Of a stretch of DNA of 64,000 nt, positions 61,534-64,000 are shown piece after piece. Positions within the stretch are counted from its first letter, which is position 1, and every line of letters starts with the position of its first letter. A model generated the notes under the pieces. That model did not search any database. It was not told the origin of the DNA and was given only the letters and a program-made list of their open reading frames with translations. The stretch lies in contig OY821741.1 of assembly GCA_963682055.1 (NCBI GenBank), positions 69,501 through 133,500 on the forward strand, given 5' to 3'. The DNA is from Primula veris (taxonomy: Eukaryota; Streptophyta; Magnoliopsida; Ericales; Primulaceae). The translations under genes were made by a program, and so were the position numbers.

Positions 61534-64000
61534 AGCTCTAAATCCAAGAAATAAAATGACAATCTAAAATCTCAATAAAAGCGTGAATTATAGACCACAA
61601 AATCATGCAAAAATGGGCAGAAACGAAGAACGGTAAAAATCGTGTACAATAAGCCATAAATCCAAGAAATAAAATGACAATCTAAAATCTCAATAAAAGC
61701 GTGAGTTATAGGCCACAAAATCATGCAAAAATGGGCAGAAACGAAGAACGGTAAAAATCGTGTACAATAAGCCATAAATCCTAGAAATAAAATGACAATC
61801 TAAAATCTCAATAAAAGCGTGAGTTATAGACCACAAAATCATGCAAAAATTAGCAGAAACGAAGAACTGTAAAAATCGTGTACAGTAAGCCATAAATCCA
61901 AGAAATAAAATGACAATCTAAAATCTCAATAAAAGCGTGAGTTATAGGCCACAAAATCATGCAAAAATGGGCAGAAACGAAGAACGGTAAAAATCGTGTA
62001 CAATAAGCCATAAATCCTAGAAATAAAATGACAATCTAAAATCTCAATAAAAGCGTGAGTTATAGGCCACAAAATCATGCAAAAATGGACAGAAACGAAG
62101 AACGGTAAAAATCGTGTACAATAAGCCATAAATCCTAGAAATAAAATGACAATCTAAAATCTCAATAAAAGCGTGAGTTATAGGCCACAAAATCATGCAA
62201 AAATTGGCAGAAACGAAGAACGGTAAAAATCGTGTACAGTAAGCCATAAATCCAAGAAATAAAATGACAATCTAAAATCTCAATAAAAGCGTGAGTTATA
62301 GGCCACAAAATCATGCAAAAATGGGCAGAAACGAAGAACGGTAAAAATCGTGTACAATAAGCCATAAATCCAAGAAATAAAATGACAATCTAAAATCTCA
62401 ATAAAAGCGTGAGTTATAGGCCACAAAATCATGCAAAAATGGGCAGAAACGAAGAACGGTAAAAATCGTGTACAATAAGCCATAAATCCTAGAAATAAAA
62501 TGACAATCTAAAATCTCAATAAAAGCGTGAGTTATAGGCCACAAAATCATGCAAAAATTGGCAGAAACGAAGAACTGTAAAAATCGTGTACAGTAAGCCA
62601 TAAATCCAAGAAATAAAATGACAATCTAAAATCTCAATAAAAGCGTGAGTTATAGGCCACAAAATCATGCAAAAATGGACAGAAACGAAGAACGGTAAAA
62701 ATCGTGTACAATAAGCCATAAATCCTAGAAATAAAATGACAATCTAAAATCTCAATAAAAGCGTGAGTTATAGGCCACAAAATCATGCAAAAATGGGCAG
62801 AAACGAAGAACGGTAAAAATCGTGTACAATAAGCCATAAATCCAAGAAATAAAATGACAATCTAAAATCTCAATAAAAGCGTGAGTTATAGGCCACAAAA
62901 TCATGCAAAAATGGGCAGAAACGAAGAACGGTAAAAATCGTGTACAATAAGCCATAAATCCTAGAAATAAAATGACAATCTAAAATCTCAATAAAAGCGT
63001 GAGTTATAGACCACAAAATCATGCAAAAATTAGCAGAAACGAAGAACTGTAAAAATCGTGTACAGTAAGCCATAAATCCAAGAAATAAAATGACAATCTA
63101 AAATCTCAATAAAAGCGTGAGTTATAGGCCACAAAATCATGCAAAAATGGGCAGAAACGAAGAACGGTAAAAATCGTGTACAATAAGCCATAAATCCTAG
63201 AAATAAAATGACAATCTAAAATCTCAATAAAAGCGTGAGTTATAGGCCACAAAATCATGCAAAAATGGACAGAAACGAAGAACGGTAAAAATCGTGTACA
63301 ATAAGCCATAAATCCTAGAAATAAAATGACAATCTAAAATCTCAATAAAAGCGTGAGTTATAGGCCACAAAATCATGCAAAAATTGGCAGAAACGAAGAA
63401 CGGTAAAAATCGTGTACAGTAAGCCATAAATCCAAGAAATAAAATGACAATCTAAAATCTCAATAAAAGCGTGAGTTATAGGCCACAAAATCATGCAAAA
63501 ATGGGCAGAAACGAAGAACGGTAAAAATCGTGTACAATAAGCCATAAATCCTAGAAATAAAATGACAATCTAAAATCTCAATAAAAGCGTGAGTTATAGG
63601 CCATAAAATCATGCAAAAATGGGCAGAAACGAAGAACTGTAAAAATCGTGTACAGTAAGCCATAAATCCAAGAAATAAAATGACAATCTAAAATCTCAAT
63701 AAAAGCGTGAATTATAGGCCACAAAATCATGCAAAAATGGGCAGAAACGAAGAACGGTAAAAATCGTGTACAATAAGCCATAAATCCTAGAAATAAAATG
63801 ACAATCTAAAATCTCAATAAAAGCGTGAGTTATAGGCCACAAAATCATGCAAAAATTGGCAGAAACGAAGAACTGTAAAAATCGTGTACAGTAAGCCATA
63901 AATCCAAGAAATAAAATGACAATCTAAAATCTCAATAAAAGCGTGAGTTATAGGCCACAAAATCATGCAAAAATGGACAGAAACGAAGAACTGTAAAAAT
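61534..64000. repeat. Array end in window: 10-mer and 26-mer duplications
   Basis: About 61690-62400 recurs at 62870-63580 (1180 bp, 10 monomers), marked by TATAGACC with ATTAGCAG near 61852 and 63032. From about 63460 to the window end the sequence matches 60392-60932 at 3068 bp (26 monomers), including GGCCATAAAATC, GTGAATTATAGGCC and the final GGAC with CTGT copy. The array continues beyond the window. Confidence 0.82.

Larger units (their letters stand above)
1..64000. repeat. 118-bp satellite DNA array, about 542 monomers
   Basis: The window is filled end to end by a 118-bp unit in direct orientation. A rare two-base variant (AGCTCT in place of AGCCAT) occurs from 3938 to 61534; the spacing between successive copies is always a whole number of 118-bp units plus or minus small indels. 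All of those indels can be located, and their net sum of +12 bp over 488 monomers matches the measured distance. The consensus has about 57 A, 22 T, 20 G and 19 C. No unique DNA, transposon or gene interrupts it, so every stretch without a gene in this window holds only these repeats. The size, homogeneity and higher-order structure are typical of eukaryotic centromeric or heterochromatic satellites. The family and species are not recognised, and the chromosomal location is inference. Confidence 0.98.

Noticed and set aside
82..63899. Hundreds of 62-147-codon open frames on the minus strand, hydrophobic and starting MAYCTRF
   Set aside because: They recur every 118 bp, overlap each other in shifted frames, end at the same repeat-encoded TGA and change length only with monomer indels or one substitution. 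They are repeat shadows, so none is annotated as a gene.
1..64000. CRISPR array
   Set aside because: The period is regular, but the full 118 bp is conserved between copies. There are no variable spacers, the unit is far longer than CRISPR repeats, and no cas gene is present.
1..64000. Polyadenylation signals (AATAAA twice per monomer)
   Set aside because: The hexamer is expected in A-rich DNA and no transcript or gene is visible. It may limit + strand transcripts, but nothing in the sequence shows it.
1..64000. Transposon, LTR, tRNA, rRNA or telomeric repeat within the array
   Set aside because: Reading the whole window and accounting for every indel between landmarks leaves no room for an insertion; no such motif was seen.
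1..64000. A hidden defence or metabolic gene system
   Set aside because: No sequence other than the satellite is present in the window, so no gene system can be supported.

Overview
The whole window is one uninterrupted head-to-tail satellite DNA array. The unit is 118 bp, present about 542 times, with every copy in the same orientation. Both window edges fall inside the array, so its true length is unknown. I find no protein gene, RNA gene, transposon, CRISPR array or unique sequence. The consensus monomer is about 33% GC with strong strand asymmetry: about 48% A against 19% T on the + strand. An array of this size and layered structure points to a eukaryotic genome, in centromeric, pericentromeric or other heterochromatin. 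I do not recognise the satellite family and cannot name the organism.

Numbering used below: monomer position 1 is the C of CAAAATCATG and position 118 is the final A of TATAGGCCA. An exact consensus copy lies at 42492-42609. Recurrent monomer types are set by a few linked sites. G type has GGGC at 18-21, CGGT at 34-37, CAAT at 50-53 and CCTAG at 65-69. W type has TGGC, CTGT, CAGT and CCAAG at the same places. A type has GGAC, CGGT, CAAT and CCTAG or CCATG.

Layout. 1-6.7 kb: an older-looking mix with private variants (CACT or CATT at 50-53, a TATAAAAG variant) and a 9-monomer duplication. 6.7-12.4 kb: a 2833-bp tandem duplication. 13.2-17.7 kb: a 2246-bp tandem duplication. 18.9-29.8 kb: a domain marked by a TTACAATC monomer, with a 2359-bp duplication. 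30.7-37.0 kb: a 3074-bp duplication. 36.3-39.6 kb: a 1770-bp (15-monomer) duplication. 40.2-45.6 kb: a higher-order repeat with a 13-monomer (1534-bp) period and 12- and 5-monomer variants. 47.8-57.5 kb: a second 13-monomer higher-order repeat whose eight units differ by loss of whole monomers. 57.5-64 kb: 5-, 10- and 26-monomer duplications.

There is no gene interplay to describe. The biology on view is satellite evolution: unequal exchange at kilobase scale, homogenisation into higher-order repeats, an indel-prone site at monomer positions 110-117, and probable assembly or read errors near 55.8-57.3 kb. Open frames of 67-147 codons on the minus strand are by-products of the repeat and are not annotated as genes.
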